64,000 nt of DNA from WHSO01 sp963732875 (GCA_963732875.1 CAVTBD010000002.1:1798001-1862000), one strand, 5' to 3'; positions 1 to 9,467 are shown, numbered from the stretch's first letter. A program made the numbers and translations. The notes: generated by a model from the sequence alone, not told the origin.

Positions 1-231
1 AACAATGCACGCGGGCGCAAGCCGGGCCTGCCGGGCGCCAAGCAGATCGACGCGGGTGCCATCGACATGCGCGCGGGCGGTAACGCGATCCCCTACGACA
101 TGGAGGATCCCTACCTGCGCCAGGAATACGAGGAGACGCTCAAGGCCAACGGCGCGGCCCTGCGCATGGAGCCCGAGCTCTACGATCCCGACAACGAGAA
201 GACCAAGGCCTGGGGCGCCGCCACGTTCTAG
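1..231 (+). CDS. C-terminal fragment of an unidentified protein
   Basis: The frame is open from base 1 and ends at TAG 229-231, giving 76 residues; the start lies outside the window. The tail is charged and Pro/Gly-containing (for example YDMEDPYLRQEYEE) and ends KTKAWGAATF. There is no membrane segment and no motif I recognise, so no function is assigned. It is read in the same direction as the FAD monooxygenase 97 bases downstream, with a GC-rich hairpin between them, so it may end an upstream operon. The competing frame that starts at base 5 is Arg/Ser/Thr-rich and looks like a shadow. Confidence 0.6.
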   Translation, partial: NNARGRKPGLPGAKQIDAGAIDMRAGGNAIPYDMEDPYLRQEYEETLKANGAALRMEPELYDPDNEKTKAWGAATF

Positions 232-257
232 ACAAAGCAGCGCTTCCCCACCCTTGT

Positions 258-285
258 CGCCCCCGCGGCTCACGCCCCGGGGGCG
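258..285 (+). terminator. Possible terminator hairpin after the truncated gene
   Basis: CGCCCCCG (258-265) pairs exactly with CGGGGGCG (278-285) around a 12-base loop. No T-run follows, so termination is uncertain. It sits between the truncated gene and the next operon. Confidence 0.3.
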
Positions 286-328
286 AAACGTGTTACACCA
301 CTTGCGGGGAACCACGTAGGGGGATGCC

Positions 329-1570
329 ATGTCCGGAAACGAGGAAACCACAACCTGCTGTGTGGTCGGCGGCGGGCCGGCCGGGGTCATGCTCGGCCTG
401 CTGCTGGCACGCGCGGGCGTCGACGTCACGGTGCTGGAGAAGCACGGCGACTTCCTCCGCGACTTCCGCGGCGACACCATCCACACCTCGACCATCGAGC
501 TGATGGAAGACCTGGGCTGGGCCGATGAGTTCCTGGCCCTGCCCCATTTCAAGGAGCGCCGGCTGACGGCACGGGTCGGCGACGCTTCGCTCACCCTCGC
601 CGACTTCGCCGCGCTGGGCGTGCGCCACCCCTATATCCTGTTCATGCCGCAGTGGGACTTCCTCGACTTCATGGTGGGTAAGGCCCGGGCCTATCCGGGC
701 TTCCACCTCCACATGAACGCCGAAGCCGTGGACGTGGTGCGCGAGGGCGAGCGCACGGCGGGCGTGGTCTACCGCCGGAACGGCGAAACCCGGACCATCC
801 GCGCCGACCTCACGGTCGCCTGCGACGGGCGCGGGTCGGCCATCCGCGCCGCCTGGGGCCTTGCGCCGCGCACCTTTGGCGCACCCATGGACGTGCTGTG
901 GTTCCGCCTGCCGCGCCGCGAGAGCGACCAGGCCGAGACCGGCGGCCGGCTCCTGCGCGGGCGCATGATGGTGATGATCAACCGCGGCGACTACTGGCAG
1001 ATGGCCTATGTCATCGCCAAGGGATCGGGCGATGCGGTGCGTGCCCAGGGCCTCGACGCGTTCCGAGCCTCGGTCGCCGAGATCGCCGATTTCATGGAAC
1101 CCGCGCGCATGGCGGCCATCACGTCGTGGGACGAGGTCAAGACGCTGGTGGTCGAGGTCAACCGGCTCGACCGCTGGCACCGCCCCGGCCTGCTGCTGAT
1201 CGGCGATGCCGCCCATGCCATGTCGCCGATCGGCGGCGTCGGCGTGAACCTCGCGGTGCAGGATGCGGTCGCCGCCGCGCGCGCGCTGGCGCGGCCCCTG
1301 CGGGAGGGCAAGGTGACGGAATCCCACCTCGCCGCCGTGCAGCGGCGGCGCTGGCGCCCCACCGTCGTCACCCAGAAGCTCCAGCGCATCGCCCAGAAGC
1401 GCGTGATCGATTCGGTGCTGCACAGCGACAAGCCGCTGGCGCCGCCGTCGTGGCTGCCCTTGGCGCTCGCCCATTGGCCGCTCAAGCGGCTGGTGCCGCG
1501 CATGATCGGCTACGGGCTCCGGCCCGAGCATGTGGATTTTCCGGCGGCGCAGAGTCCGGGGCAACCATGA
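329..1570 (+). CDS. FAD-dependent monooxygenase (UbiH/PHBH-like)
   Basis: A 413-residue flavoprotein of the aromatic hydroxylase family, expected to hydroxylate a small organic, often aromatic, substrate using NAD(P)H and oxygen. The N-terminal dinucleotide fold reads VVGGGPAGVMLGLLLARAG, and the second FAD motif GDAAHAMSPIGGVGVNLAVQDA lies near residue 300. The length fits the family. There is no signal peptide, so it should be cytosolic. The ATG at 329 follows a purine-rich stretch. Its stop overlaps the start of the following SDR gene (ATGA at 1567-1570), so the two are translationally coupled and probably act in one pathway. The substrate cannot be deduced. Confidence 0.88.
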   Translation: MSGNEETTTCCVVGGGPAGVMLGLLLARAGVDVTVLEKHGDFLRDFRGDTIHTSTIELMEDLGWADEFLALPHFKERRLTARVGDASLTLADFAALGVRHPYILFMPQWDFLDFMVGKARAYPGFHLHMNAEAVDVVREGERTAGVVYRRNGETRTIRADLTVACDGRGSAIRAAWGLAPRTFGAPMDVLWFRLPRRESDQAETGGRLLRGRMMVMINRGDYWQMAYVIAKGSGDAVRAQGLDAFRASVAEIADFMEPARMAAITSWDEVKTLVVEVNRLDRWHRPGLLLIGDAAHAMSPIGGVGVNLAVQDAVAAARALARPLREGKVTESHLAAVQRRRWRPTVVTQKLQRIAQKRVIDSVLHSDKPLAPPSWLPLALAHWPLKRLVPRMIGYGLRPEHVDFPAAQSPGQP

Positions 1571-2304
1571 CGGCGAAGACCGCGCTGGTCACCGGCGCCG
1601 CCAGCGGCATCGGCCGCGCCACCGCCGAACTGCTGCTGGCGCGCGGCTGGAACGTGGCCGCCGCCGACCGCGATGCCATCTCCATACCCGTGACCGCCAA
1701 CGAAGACCGTTTCCTCGCGCTCCGCTGCGACGTATCGGACGCGGACGACTGCCGCGCCGCGGTGGCCACCACCGTCGAGCGCTTCGGCGGCATGGACGCG
1801 CTGCTCCATTTCGCCGCGATCCACGCCACCGAAACCTGGCGCGAGCTCGATGCCGACATCTTCAACCGCGTGCTCGCCGTCAACGTCACGGGCTCGTTCC
1901 TGATGGCCCAGGCGGCGGGCGCGCACATGGCCGGGCATGGCGGCGGTGCCATCGTGCTGACCGGCTCGGGCTCGATCAACTCGTCGGGCGTCGGCGGCCA
2001 TGGGCGCGGCGGCCCGGCCTACGTCTCATCGAAGGCGGCGATCGTCGGCCTCACACGGGCGCTGGCCCGCTCGCTCGGGCCCCACGGCGTGCGCGTCAAT
2101 GCCGTCAGCCCCGGCGCCACCGAGACCGCCATGACGGCGGACTATTCGCCCGAGGCCAAGGCCGGCGTCGCCCAGCGCGCGCTGGTCGGTCGCATGGGCC
2201 AACCCGCCGAGATCGCGGAAGTGGCCGTGTTCCTCGCTTCCGACGCCGCCAGCTACATGACCGGCGAGATCGTCAACGTCAACGGCGGCGGCAGCTTCGG
2301 CTGA
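1567..2304 (+). CDS. Short-chain dehydrogenase/reductase
   Basis: A 245-residue classical SDR, expected to be an NAD(P)-dependent alcohol/ketone oxidoreductase. The cofactor motif TGAASGIG is at about residues 9-16, and the catalytic Ser and YxxxK appear as TGSGSIN and YVSSK. The C-terminus VNVNGGGSFG is typical of classical SDRs. I chose the ATG at 1567 because it overlaps the previous stop and places the Rossmann motif at the N-terminus; the same frame is open upstream but is a shadow there. It is coupled to the FAD monooxygenase. It may oxidise a product of that enzyme, but this is inferred from position only. Confidence 0.92.
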   Translation: MTAKTALVTGAASGIGRATAELLLARGWNVAAADRDAISIPVTANEDRFLALRCDVSDADDCRAAVATTVERFGGMDALLHFAAIHATETWRELDADIFNRVLAVNVTGSFLMAQAAGAHMAGHGGGAIVLTGSGSINSSGVGGHGRGGPAYVSSKAAIVGLTRALARSLGPHGVRVNAVSPGATETAMTADYSPEAKAGVAQRALVGRMGQPAEIAEVAVFLASDAASYMTGEIVNVNGGGSFG

Positions 2305-2412
2305 GGCGTGACGGGCCCACCGAACCGGGTGTATCGTTTCCGGCAAACCACAAGAAACGCGATAATCAGGCCCCCGTCCCGGACCGGCCGGGGCCGCAGT
2401 GGAGGAAAGCCG

Positions 2413-3192
2413 ATGAGCATCGAAGCTTTTGCCAGGGAATCCGTGCGTGATCGGGTCAGCGAGGCCGAATGGCAGTGCCGCGTCGAGCTGGCCGCCGCCC
2501 ACCGGCTGCTCGCTCATGCCGGGATCACCGATCTCACCCACAACCATCTCACCGCGCGCGTACCGGGCGAGCCCGACGCGATGCTGATCAAGGCGGGCGA
2601 CGCCCTGTTCGAAGAAGTGACCGCGTCGTCGCTCGAGAAGTACGACTTCGATGGCAAGCCGCGCCAGCCCGGCCTCGACGAGCCGCTGCGCGGCGGCGGA
2701 CTGATCATTCATGCCGGCCTGTTCGCGGTGCGCGAAGACGTCCTCTGCATCTTCCACACCCACACCCCGGCGATCATCGGTGTCGCCTGCCAGAAGGACG
2801 GGCTTCTGCCCATCACCCAGCATGGCATCCGCTTCCACGGCAAGATCGCCTACCACGACTTCGGCGGCTACGAGTTCGACATGCAGCAGCGCGCGCCGCT
2901 GATCCGCGATCTCGGCGACAGGAAGATCGCGCTCCTGCGCAACCACGGCTCGCTGGTATGCGGGGGATCGATCGGCGAGGTGTTCGTGGCGCACCACAAC
3001 CTCAACATGGCGTGCCAGGCTCAGGTCGCGGCCATGGCGGGCGGCGCCGAGCTGGTGCACATCGCGCCCGAAGTGATCGCCTACATGGCCGACCAGGACC
3101 GCCGCAACGCGTCACGGCGCTCGGGCGGCGGCAAGGACTGGACTTCGGCGCTCAGGCTCGCCTACCGGATGGCGCCCGACCTCGCCGACTGA
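2413..3192 (+). CDS. Class II aldolase/adducin family protein
   Basis: A 259-residue protein of the class II aldolase/adducin fold (fuculose-phosphate aldolase type), a zinc-dependent lyase or decarboxylase. Metal-ligand candidates are HTHTP near residue 117 and the later LLRNHGSLVCGG segment. The ATG at 2413 is preceded by GGAGGAAAG; the open frame upstream lacks a comparable ribosome site. There are 108 bases between it and the SDR, so it may have its own promoter or be the third operon member. Its 3' end overlaps the convergent MFS gene by 31 bases. A related but distinct gene lies at 28,711-29,487. Confidence 0.88.
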   Translation: MSIEAFARESVRDRVSEAEWQCRVELAAAHRLLAHAGITDLTHNHLTARVPGEPDAMLIKAGDALFEEVTASSLEKYDFDGKPRQPGLDEPLRGGGLIIHAGLFAVREDVLCIFHTHTPAIIGVACQKDGLLPITQHGIRFHGKIAYHDFGGYEFDMQQRAPLIRDLGDRKIALLRNHGSLVCGGSIGEVFVAHHNLNMACQAQVAAMAGGAELVHIAPEVIAYMADQDRRNASRRSGGGKDWTSALRLAYRMAPDLAD

Positions 3193-4469
3193 TCGGCCGG
3201 GACTGCATCTGAATCGGGCTCGTCGCGGAAAGCAGGCGAGCGGGTCGCCCACACACCGAGGCCGGTGAGGGCGACGACGCCGACCACGCCCACCAGGAAA
3301 AACGCGGACCTGAGGCCGACGAACTCCGCGATCGCGCCCATGATGAGGGGCACCAGCGAACCGCCGAACTTGTTGAACGAAATGCGCAGCGCAGCCACGC
3401 GGCCCTGGAGGTGTGGCCCCACCGCCTGCGACGAGATCGTCAGCATGAGCGGGAAATTGTAGCCCTGCCCGAAACCACGCAGCCCGATGAACACGGCCAG
3501 CGTCACCAGGCTGCCGAGCAACGGCGTGATGGCAATCGCCGTGACCGCCAGGATCGTCATTCCGATCAATAGCCAGTGGCGCGACACCCGCTCCGATACC
3601 CACCCCACTGTGAGCGCCGCGAGCGCGGAGACGCCGTTGGAAAGACCGAGCAGGAAGCCGATCGTCGACGCCGTGAAGCCTATTTCCTTGAGCCATACGC
3701 CGTAAAACGAGTTCTGGATGCCCGAGCCGGTCTGGCGCATGAAGGTGCAGGTAATCACCAGCGCCACGGCCGGCAGCGCCAGGAGGCGGAACGTGGTGAC
3801 GTAGTCCGACAGCTTCGGAAGGACGCTCCGGCGCGACGTCATGGCTTTGCGCGGCAGGGGCTGGGCGGCGGGCGCACGGGGCGCGGGCTGGGGCACAGAC
3901 ACCGGGCGCATCCGGGGCAGCAGAAACGCCGTCATCGCGGCCATGAACACCCAGCCCGCGATCGCCATGAAGGCGACCGTGGAACCAAAGTACTGCCACG
4001 CGAGGCCCGACAGGATCGGTGCGCAGAAGCTTCCAAGGCGCGTGCAGGCCGTCATGCGACCCGCATAAATCGCCCGCCCTTCGAGCAGGATGCCGACCAG
4101 CGCCTGGGCGCCGATCCAGCCCGTGACTTCGAGGAAGCCAGAGACCATCTGGAGGGCGATGGTCGCCCAGACAGCGGGAACCACCGGGAACAGGAGATAT
4201 ATCGCGGCCCCCAGCAGCGCCACCACCATGATGACGTTGCGCGGGCCGAACCGGTCCTGCAGTGCGCCGCCGTGGATCGAAAACGCGACGACCAGCACCT
4301 GGCGCGCCGAAATGATGAGACCGATCATCACGGGAGTCGCGCCAAGCTGAAGCGCCCATAGCGGCATCACCACGGCGACGATAACGGTCTGGCTTCCGGC
4401 GAAGAAAGCCACAAGGTAGACCAGCATCTGCGTGCGGAAGGGGATCGGCGCCCCCGTCACGGCCTTCAC
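3162..4469 (-). CDS. MFS transporter
   Basis: A 435-residue major facilitator with about 12 hydrophobic segments and a hydrophilic central loop (about residues 195-220, Pro/Arg-rich) between the two halves. The loop-2 motif is present as DRFGPRN near residue 73. It probably moves a small organic molecule or drug across the inner membrane. It converges on the class II aldolase gene, which it overlaps at the 3' end. It is not a close copy of the two MFS genes at 5,588-8,290. The substrate is unknown. Confidence 0.88.
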   Translation of the reverse strand: MKAVTGAPIPFRTQMLVYLVAFFAGSQTVIVAVVMPLWALQLGATPVMIGLIISARQVLVVAFSIHGGALQDRFGPRNVIMVVALLGAAIYLLFPVVPAVWATIALQMVSGFLEVTGWIGAQALVGILLEGRAIYAGRMTACTRLGSFCAPILSGLAWQYFGSTVAFMAIAGWVFMAAMTAFLLPRMRPVSVPQPAPRAPAAQPLPRKAMTSRRSVLPKLSDYVTTFRLLALPAVALVITCTFMRQTGSGIQNSFYGVWLKEIGFTASTIGFLLGLSNGVSALAALTVGWVSERVSRHWLLIGMTILAVTAIAITPLLGSLVTLAVFIGLRGFGQGYNFPLMLTISSQAVGPHLQGRVAALRISFNKFGGSLVPLIMGAIAEFVGLRSAFFLVGVVGVVALTGLGVWATRSPAFRDEPDSDAVPADQSARSGAIR

Positions 4470-4580
4470 GTCGCACTACCTCCCGGAGGTCGGCTGGGGC
4501 GATGGCCCCGCCGGCTTGATCTTGTGACAGGCAGTTTACACCGGACGACGGCTCGGGAAAGGGCGTGTTTTTCGCGCCTC

Positions 4581-5591
4581 TTACAGAGTTTCGCGCAACT
4601 GGCGCGCCGCCTCGACCATCGCCGCGAGCTTGTCGTGGGCGAGTTGGCGCGAGATCGTCATCAGCCCGCAGTCGGGCGCGAGCAGGATGCGCTCGGGCGC
4701 GAGATGATCGAGCGCGCCGGCGACCCGGCGCTTGACGTCCTCGACGCTCGGCGCCGGCGTGTTGCCGGGATCGATGCAGCCGAACATGACGAGGCGGTCG
4801 CCGCAGGCCTCAAGCACGGCCGGATCGAAGTCGCTGCGCCCGAATTCGACGGTGAAGCCGCCGATGCGGGTGTCCATGAGGGCGTCCAGCAGTTCCGGGT
4901 AGGTGTGCTCGTGCTGTGGCGTGTCGCCGCCGGGATAGCCATAGCAGAGATGCACAAAGGTCGGCACGGTGATGCCGTCGAGGCAGCGGTCGAGCGCCTT
5001 GGCCCCGTGGGAGAATACCTTGTCGTGGTAGCGCGTCATGGCGGGCTCGTCGATCTGCAGCGCATCCGCCCCCGCCGCCTGGAGCTCCAGCAGCTCCGCG
5101 TTCACCGCGACGGCGATGTCCATGGCGAGCGCGGCCTCGTCGTTGTAGTAGGTGTCCAGCGTCGAATCGATCACCGTCATCGGCCCCGCGACCGCCATCT
5201 TCACCGGCCGGTCGGTATTGGCCTTGGCGACGTGCGTGTCGTACACCGCTGCCGCGGAACGGCGCTTGATGGGACCGACGATACGCGGCACCGTGTGCGG
5301 GTTATGGCGGTTGCGGTAGACGTCCTTGTCGCCGAGCGTCACGAAATCGACGCCGTCCCAGGTCGATGCCGCGTGGTAGACGAAGCTCTCGCGCCGCTGT
5401 TCGCCATCGGTCAGGAGATCGATACCGAGCTTCTCCTGCTCGCGCAGCACGACGATGGTAGCGTCGTCCTGGGCCTCGCGCAGGTCGTCACCCTCGAGCC
5501 GGAACGTGGCGCGGCTGCGGTTGGTCTCGGCGAGCCAGTGAGGGCGTGGAAAGCTGCCGGTACTGGTGGTCATCAGGGGGGTGAATTTCAC
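4581..5591 (-). CDS. Cobalamin-independent methionine synthase-like protein (MetE C-terminal family)
   Basis: A 336-residue protein matching the C-terminal zinc/catalytic barrel of MetE; the N-terminal half is absent. The zinc ligands of MetE are visible in order: HLC in FVHLCYGY, Glu in FTVEFGRS and Cys in APDCGL. Short stand-alone MetE-like proteins are common in proteobacteria and often act in methyl transfer other than standard methionine synthesis. I chose the GTG at 5591 because its GTGA overlaps the TGA of the upstream MFS gene and GGGAG lies just before it; ATG at 5573 is the alternative. Coupling to an MFS exporter suggests a shared substrate. Confidence 0.82.
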   Translation of the reverse strand: MKFTPLMTTSTGSFPRPHWLAETNRSRATFRLEGDDLREAQDDATIVVLREQEKLGIDLLTDGEQRRESFVYHAASTWDGVDFVTLGDKDVYRNRHNPHTVPRIVGPIKRRSAAAVYDTHVAKANTDRPVKMAVAGPMTVIDSTLDTYYNDEAALAMDIAVAVNAELLELQAAGADALQIDEPAMTRYHDKVFSHGAKALDRCLDGITVPTFVHLCYGYPGGDTPQHEHTYPELLDALMDTRIGGFTVEFGRSDFDPAVLEACGDRLVMFGCIDPGNTPAPSVEDVKRRVAGALDHLAPERILLAPDCGLMTISRQLAHDKLAAMVEAARQLRETL

Positions 5592-6892
5592 AGAGGTCTC
5601 CCGTCGTCTTCGTTCTTGGCATTGCCCCGCGACGACCGCTTGAAGGTGTCCGGGTCGACCTCGAGGCAGGCTGCGAGCGCGCGCCGCTTGCGCCAGGCCC
5701 AGAACCATAGCACGACGCACAGGGCCGCACCCGCCGCGACCGGCGCGCGCAGGCTGACATGCTCGGCGACGGCGCCGAACACGAACGTGCCGATCGCCGG
5801 TGCGCCCTGGTTGACGAGACCATAGGTGCTGACGGTGCGTCCGCGCATGCGCTGGTCGGCCGCGGACTGGATCAGGGTCTGGTTGGCGACGTTCTGGGAA
5901 ATGAACACGAATCCCACCATGCCGATCGCGATCAGCGCCATCCAGAACGCCGGCACCGCCACGAACAGGATCAGGCACAGGGCGATCAGCAGCATGCCGG
6001 TGATGGTCTGGCCGGTCATGCCCTGGACCCCGCGGCCGCGGCTCGCCATGTAGGTCGCACCCAGCATCGCGCCGATGCCGTGCGCACTCATCAGCAGTGC
6101 GAGCCCGTGGGGACCGGTGGCGAACACCTTACCGGCGAAGCCCGGCAACAGGTCGGTGATCGGCTTGGCGAGGATGCTGACGCCGACGATGATGCCCATC
6201 TGCACGCGGATTCCGGGGTGCGCCATGATGTAGCGCAGGCCCTCGATGGTTTCGGCCAGCATCGAGCGGCGCTCGGCGACCGGCGTGTCGTCGACCACGG
6301 GACGCATGAGGGCGAGGGTCGCCGTGAACACGAAGAACATGAACGCCGCGGCGGTGAAGGTCTTGCCGATGCCGACCGCGACGATCAGCGCGCCGCCGAT
6401 GGCCGGGCCGATGAAGCGCGAGGCGTTGAAGATGATCGCGTTGAGCGCCACCGCCGAGGCGATCAGGTCGCGCCCGACCAGGTTATAGATCACGGTCAGG
6501 CGCGAGGGGCGGTTGAACGTCATGATGGTGCCGCGCACGACGGTGAGGCCCACCAGCACCCAGATGTTGATAAGGCCGGTAAGCGTGAGCGCCGCCATCA
6601 CCGTGGCATAGAGCAGCGAGAACGACTGGGTGATGCGCAGCAGCTTGAAGTAGTTGACGCGGTCGACCACCGTGCCGGCGATCAGGGAGAAGGCGAAATT
6701 GGGTACGGCCTCAGCGATGGCGATGCCGCCGAGCCAGGCGGTGGAATGAGTGAGTTCCCAGGTCAGCCAGCCGATCGCGACCCGCTGGGTCCACAGACCG
6801 ACGCTGGACGAGAAGTTGCCGATGACGAACAGGCGGTAGTCGCGAATGACGAAGGTGCGCCGCAGCGCACCCAATCCCCCTGGGATCTTCAT
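5588..6892 (-). CDS. MFS transporter (enterobactin exporter-like), copy 2
   Basis: A 434-residue MFS protein of the MFS_3/EntS-like type, with an N-terminus FVIRDYRLFVIGNFSSSVG typical of that group and about 12 membrane segments. It is clearly paralogous to the next gene upstream (6,995-8,290): both begin MK(I/V)PGG and share ATRAIRDYRLF-like, LTWELTHSTAWLGG-like and NQTLIQSA motifs along their length. The two copies form a head-to-tail duplication on the minus strand. Its stop overlaps the MetE-like start by 4 bases. It is probably an efflux pump for a small molecule. Confidence 0.87.
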   Translation of the reverse strand: MKIPGGLGALRRTFVIRDYRLFVIGNFSSSVGLWTQRVAIGWLTWELTHSTAWLGGIAIAEAVPNFAFSLIAGTVVDRVNYFKLLRITQSFSLLYATVMAALTLTGLINIWVLVGLTVVRGTIMTFNRPSRLTVIYNLVGRDLIASAVALNAIIFNASRFIGPAIGGALIVAVGIGKTFTAAAFMFFVFTATLALMRPVVDDTPVAERRSMLAETIEGLRYIMAHPGIRVQMGIIVGVSILAKPITDLLPGFAGKVFATGPHGLALLMSAHGIGAMLGATYMASRGRGVQGMTGQTITGMLLIALCLILFVAVPAFWMALIAIGMVGFVFISQNVANQTLIQSAADQRMRGRTVSTYGLVNQGAPAIGTFVFGAVAEHVSLRAPVAAGAALCVVLWFWAWRKRRALAACLEVDPDTFKRSSRGNAKNEDDGRPL

Positions 6893-6994
6893 GTCCTCTC
6901 CTACGCACCCGCCGCTGGACCGGCGGGCCTGTTTCTTGCGGGAACCATTATCGGGCCCCGATATGGCCGAAAAAGGGCGGCGGCGTGGACCGCG

Positions 6995-8290
6995 TCACGC
7001 CCGAGAGGTGCCGGCGGCATTCTTGTCCGATCCGGCCTCTTCCGCAACCGGGTCGGTTTCCATGATCGCGGCGAGCCCGTGCCGCATCCGCCACAGCCAC
7101 AGCCAGCCCAGCGCCAGCAGCACCGCCCCCGCCGCGATCGGCAGGCGCAGGCCGATGTGCTCGGCGATGGCACCCGACAGCAGCGTGCCGAACGAGGGCA
7201 GCCCCTGGTTCACCAGCCCGTAGTTGCTGATCACGCGGCCGCGCATGGCGGTGTCGGAAGCCGACTGGATCAGGGTCTGGTTGGAGACGTTCTGGACGAT
7301 GAAGGCGCAGCCGATGAAGCCGATCGCCACGCAGGCGATCCAGAATGCGGGCGCGAGCGCGAACAGGAGCAGGAACGCGGCCGAGACCAGTACCGCGCCG
7401 ATGCTGAGCGTGGTCATGCCCTTGAGCCCGCGACCCCGGCTTGCGATCCAGAACGCGCCCAGCATGGCGCCGAAGCCGTAGGTGCTGAGGAAAATGGCGA
7501 GGCCGTCGGGCCCGCGCTCGAAGATGCGCCCGGCGAAGCCCGGCAGCAGGTCGCTGATCGGCTTGGCCAGCAGGCTCACGATGATGATCACCATCATCTG
7601 GATGCGGATGCCGCGATGGACCGCCATGTAGCGCAGCCCCTCGATGGTTTCCGCCAGCATGGACGGCCGCTGCTCCCGCGCGGGCGGCGCGCCCTGGGCA
7701 TGGATCAGGCGGATCATGATGTTGAACACCAGGAACATCCCCGCCACCACGACGAAGGTCCAGCCGATGCCGACGCCGACGATCAGGCCGCCGCCGACGG
7801 CGGGGCCGGCGAAACGCGAGATGTTGAAGATGATGGAGTTGACCGCGACGGCCGAGCCCAGCAGGTCGCGCCCGACCAGGGAATAGACGGCGGTCATGCG
7901 CGAGGGGCGGTTGAACGCCGACACCGCACCACGCACGAACACGAGGGCCGCCAGCAGCCAGATGTTCATGAGGCCGGTCAGCACCAGCACCGCCATCGCG
8001 ACGGCATAGGCGAGCGACAGCGTCTGGGTGAGGCGCAGCAGCCGGAAGTAGTCGAAGCGATCGACTACCGTGCCGGCGATCAGCGCGAGGACGAGGGTCG
8101 GCACCGCTTCCGCCATGGAGATGCCGCCGAGCCAGGCGGTGGAATGGGTCAGGTCCCAGGTGAGCCAGCCGAGCGCCACGCGCTGGGTCCACAGCCCGAC
8201 GTTGGAGGTCAGGTTGCCGATGACGAACAGCCGGTAGTCCCGGATTGCGAAAGAGCGCCTGAGCGCGTCGTATCCCCCCGGGACCTTCAT
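6995..8290 (-). CDS. MFS transporter (enterobactin exporter-like), copy 1
   Basis: A 431-residue MFS protein, paralogue of the following gene. The open frame extends 7 codons further, but the ATG at 8290 has AGGGGGA just upstream and gives MKVPGGYDALRRSFAIRDYR, aligned with the copy-2 start. Twelve hydrophobic segments are evident and the C-terminus is polar. About 100 bases separate the two copies, so they could be in one transcript with the MetE-like gene. The LysR gene upstream is on the same strand (stop at 8420). Confidence 0.88.
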   Translation of the reverse strand: MKVPGGYDALRRSFAIRDYRLFVIGNLTSNVGLWTQRVALGWLTWDLTHSTAWLGGISMAEAVPTLVLALIAGTVVDRFDYFRLLRLTQTLSLAYAVAMAVLVLTGLMNIWLLAALVFVRGAVSAFNRPSRMTAVYSLVGRDLLGSAVAVNSIIFNISRFAGPAVGGGLIVGVGIGWTFVVVAGMFLVFNIMIRLIHAQGAPPAREQRPSMLAETIEGLRYMAVHRGIRIQMMVIIIVSLLAKPISDLLPGFAGRIFERGPDGLAIFLSTYGFGAMLGAFWIASRGRGLKGMTTLSIGAVLVSAAFLLLFALAPAFWIACVAIGFIGCAFIVQNVSNQTLIQSASDTAMRGRVISNYGLVNQGLPSFGTLLSGAIAEHIGLRLPIAAGAVLLALGWLWLWRMRHGLAAIMETDPVAEEAGSDKNAAGTSRA

Positions 8291-8419
8291 GCTTCCCCCT
8301 GAAATGCCCACGCCCGGCGCAGGCCGATTTTTATCTTATGCAACGCGTGAATCATCCTCCAAACGGCGCGAAAAGAGAAGTTGCCCGGTGGAAACATTCT
8401 GTTTCTCTTTCTGGGCCCG

Positions 8420-9328
8420 TCAGCCGACCAGGTCCCAGTGTGGCCGGTCGCCGAAGCGGGCCACCAGGAAGTCGATCATCAGCCGCACCTTGGCCGACAG
8501 GTAGCGACTCGGCGGATAGAGCGCGTAGACGCTGACCGGCGGCGTCTCGAACGCGGTCAGCACCGTCTCCAGGCTGCCTTCCTGCAGGTCCATGCCGACC
8601 ACGAAGGTCGGCAGGAAGGCGATGCCGAGCCCCTTGAGGGCGGCGGTCCGCAGCACGTCGGCATTGTTGGCGCACAGCCGCGCCGTCACCGGCACCCAGT
8701 AGTCGCGGCCGGCGCCGGTCAGCTTCCACTGGGCGCCGGTGGCGAGATAGCCGTAATGCAGGCAGTCGTGACGGCGCAGGTCGTCGGGCTCGCGCGGCGT
8801 ACCGCGGCGCGCGAGATACGCGGGGGCGGCACAGATCACCCGGCGCGCGTCGACGATGCGGCGCGCGACCAGGCTCGAATCGGCGAGCTCGGCGATGCGG
8901 ATCGTGACGTCGAAGCCCTCCGCCACCGGATCGACGAAACGGTCGTTGAGCGTCATCTGCACCTGGAGATCCGGGTATTGCACCATGAAGTCGGCAAGCG
9001 CGGGGGCGAGGTGCAGGGTACCGAACGACATCGGCGCATTGAGCCGCATCAGCCCGCGCGGCTCGTCGCGCTGGCGCGAGACCGCGATGTCGGCCTCCTC
9101 GATCTCGGCAAGCACCGCGCGCACGCGCTCGTAGTAGGCGAGCCCCGCCTCGGTCGGGCGCACCTGGCGCGTGGTCCGGTTGAGCAATTGCACGCCGAGC
9201 GCCGCCTCGAGCTCGATCACGTGCTTGCTGACCGCCGAGCGCGACAGGCCGGTGGCGCGCGCCGCGGCGGAAAAACCGCCATGGGCGACCACCCCGGCAA
9301 ACGACCGCATGGCTTCCAGCTTGTCCAA
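8420..9328 (-). CDS. LysR-family transcriptional regulator
   Basis: A 302-residue LTTR with an N-terminal winged helix (SAAARATGLSRSAVSKHVIE at about 20-40) and a LysR substrate domain of the kind that binds a small co-inducer. The best start is TTG at 9328: it gives the common LTTR N-terminus (M)DKLEAMRSFAGVV and GGAGGGG lies directly upstream. A TTG at 9340 is also in frame but would lie within that ribosome site region. It is divergent from the pirin/FMN-reductase operon, which is the likely target, and a dyad lies in the shared upstream region. Confidence 0.9.
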   Translation of the reverse strand: MDKLEAMRSFAGVVAHGGFSAAARATGLSRSAVSKHVIELEAALGVQLLNRTTRQVRPTEAGLAYYERVRAVLAEIEEADIAVSRQRDEPRGLMRLNAPMSFGTLHLAPALADFMVQYPDLQVQMTLNDRFVDPVAEGFDVTIRIAELADSSLVARRIVDARRVICAAPAYLARRGTPREPDDLRRHDCLHYGYLATGAQWKLTGAGRDYWVPVTARLCANNADVLRTAALKGLGIAFLPTFVVGMDLQEGSLETVLTAFETPPVSVYALYPPSRYLSAKVRLMIDFLVARFGDRPHWDLVG

Positions 9329-9363
9329 CGGCCCCTCCAATTGTCCACTGTTCGTGGATAGTT

Positions 9364-9383
9364 AATCCATGAATAGATGGATT
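9364..9383. promoter_or_regulatory. Candidate LysR operator between divergent genes
   Basis: AATCCAT (9364-9370) and ATGGATT (9377-9383) form a perfect 7-base dyad with a 6-base spacer. It is flanked by direct copies of TTGTCCAC at 9341-9348 and 9382-9389. The position in the 139-base gap between the LysR gene and the pirin operon fits an LTTR binding region; the assignment is inferred. Confidence 0.5.
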
Positions 9384-9467
9384 GTCCACGTCTTGCCGTG
9401 ATCCTATCTATGGGCCCAACCCCTTGGCGGCCGCCAGCCGCCATCAGTCAAGCGTCAGGAGGGCATC

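Noticed and set aside
898..1566. Plus-strand frame upstream of the SDR start
   Set aside because: It is an Arg/Pro-rich shadow of the FAD monooxygenase; the SDR begins at the ATG overlapping the monooxygenase stop.
5759..8302. 847-codon plus-strand open frame across both MFS genes
   Set aside because: It covers two real minus-strand transporters and translates to repetitive His/Arg/Asp/Glu text with no domain.
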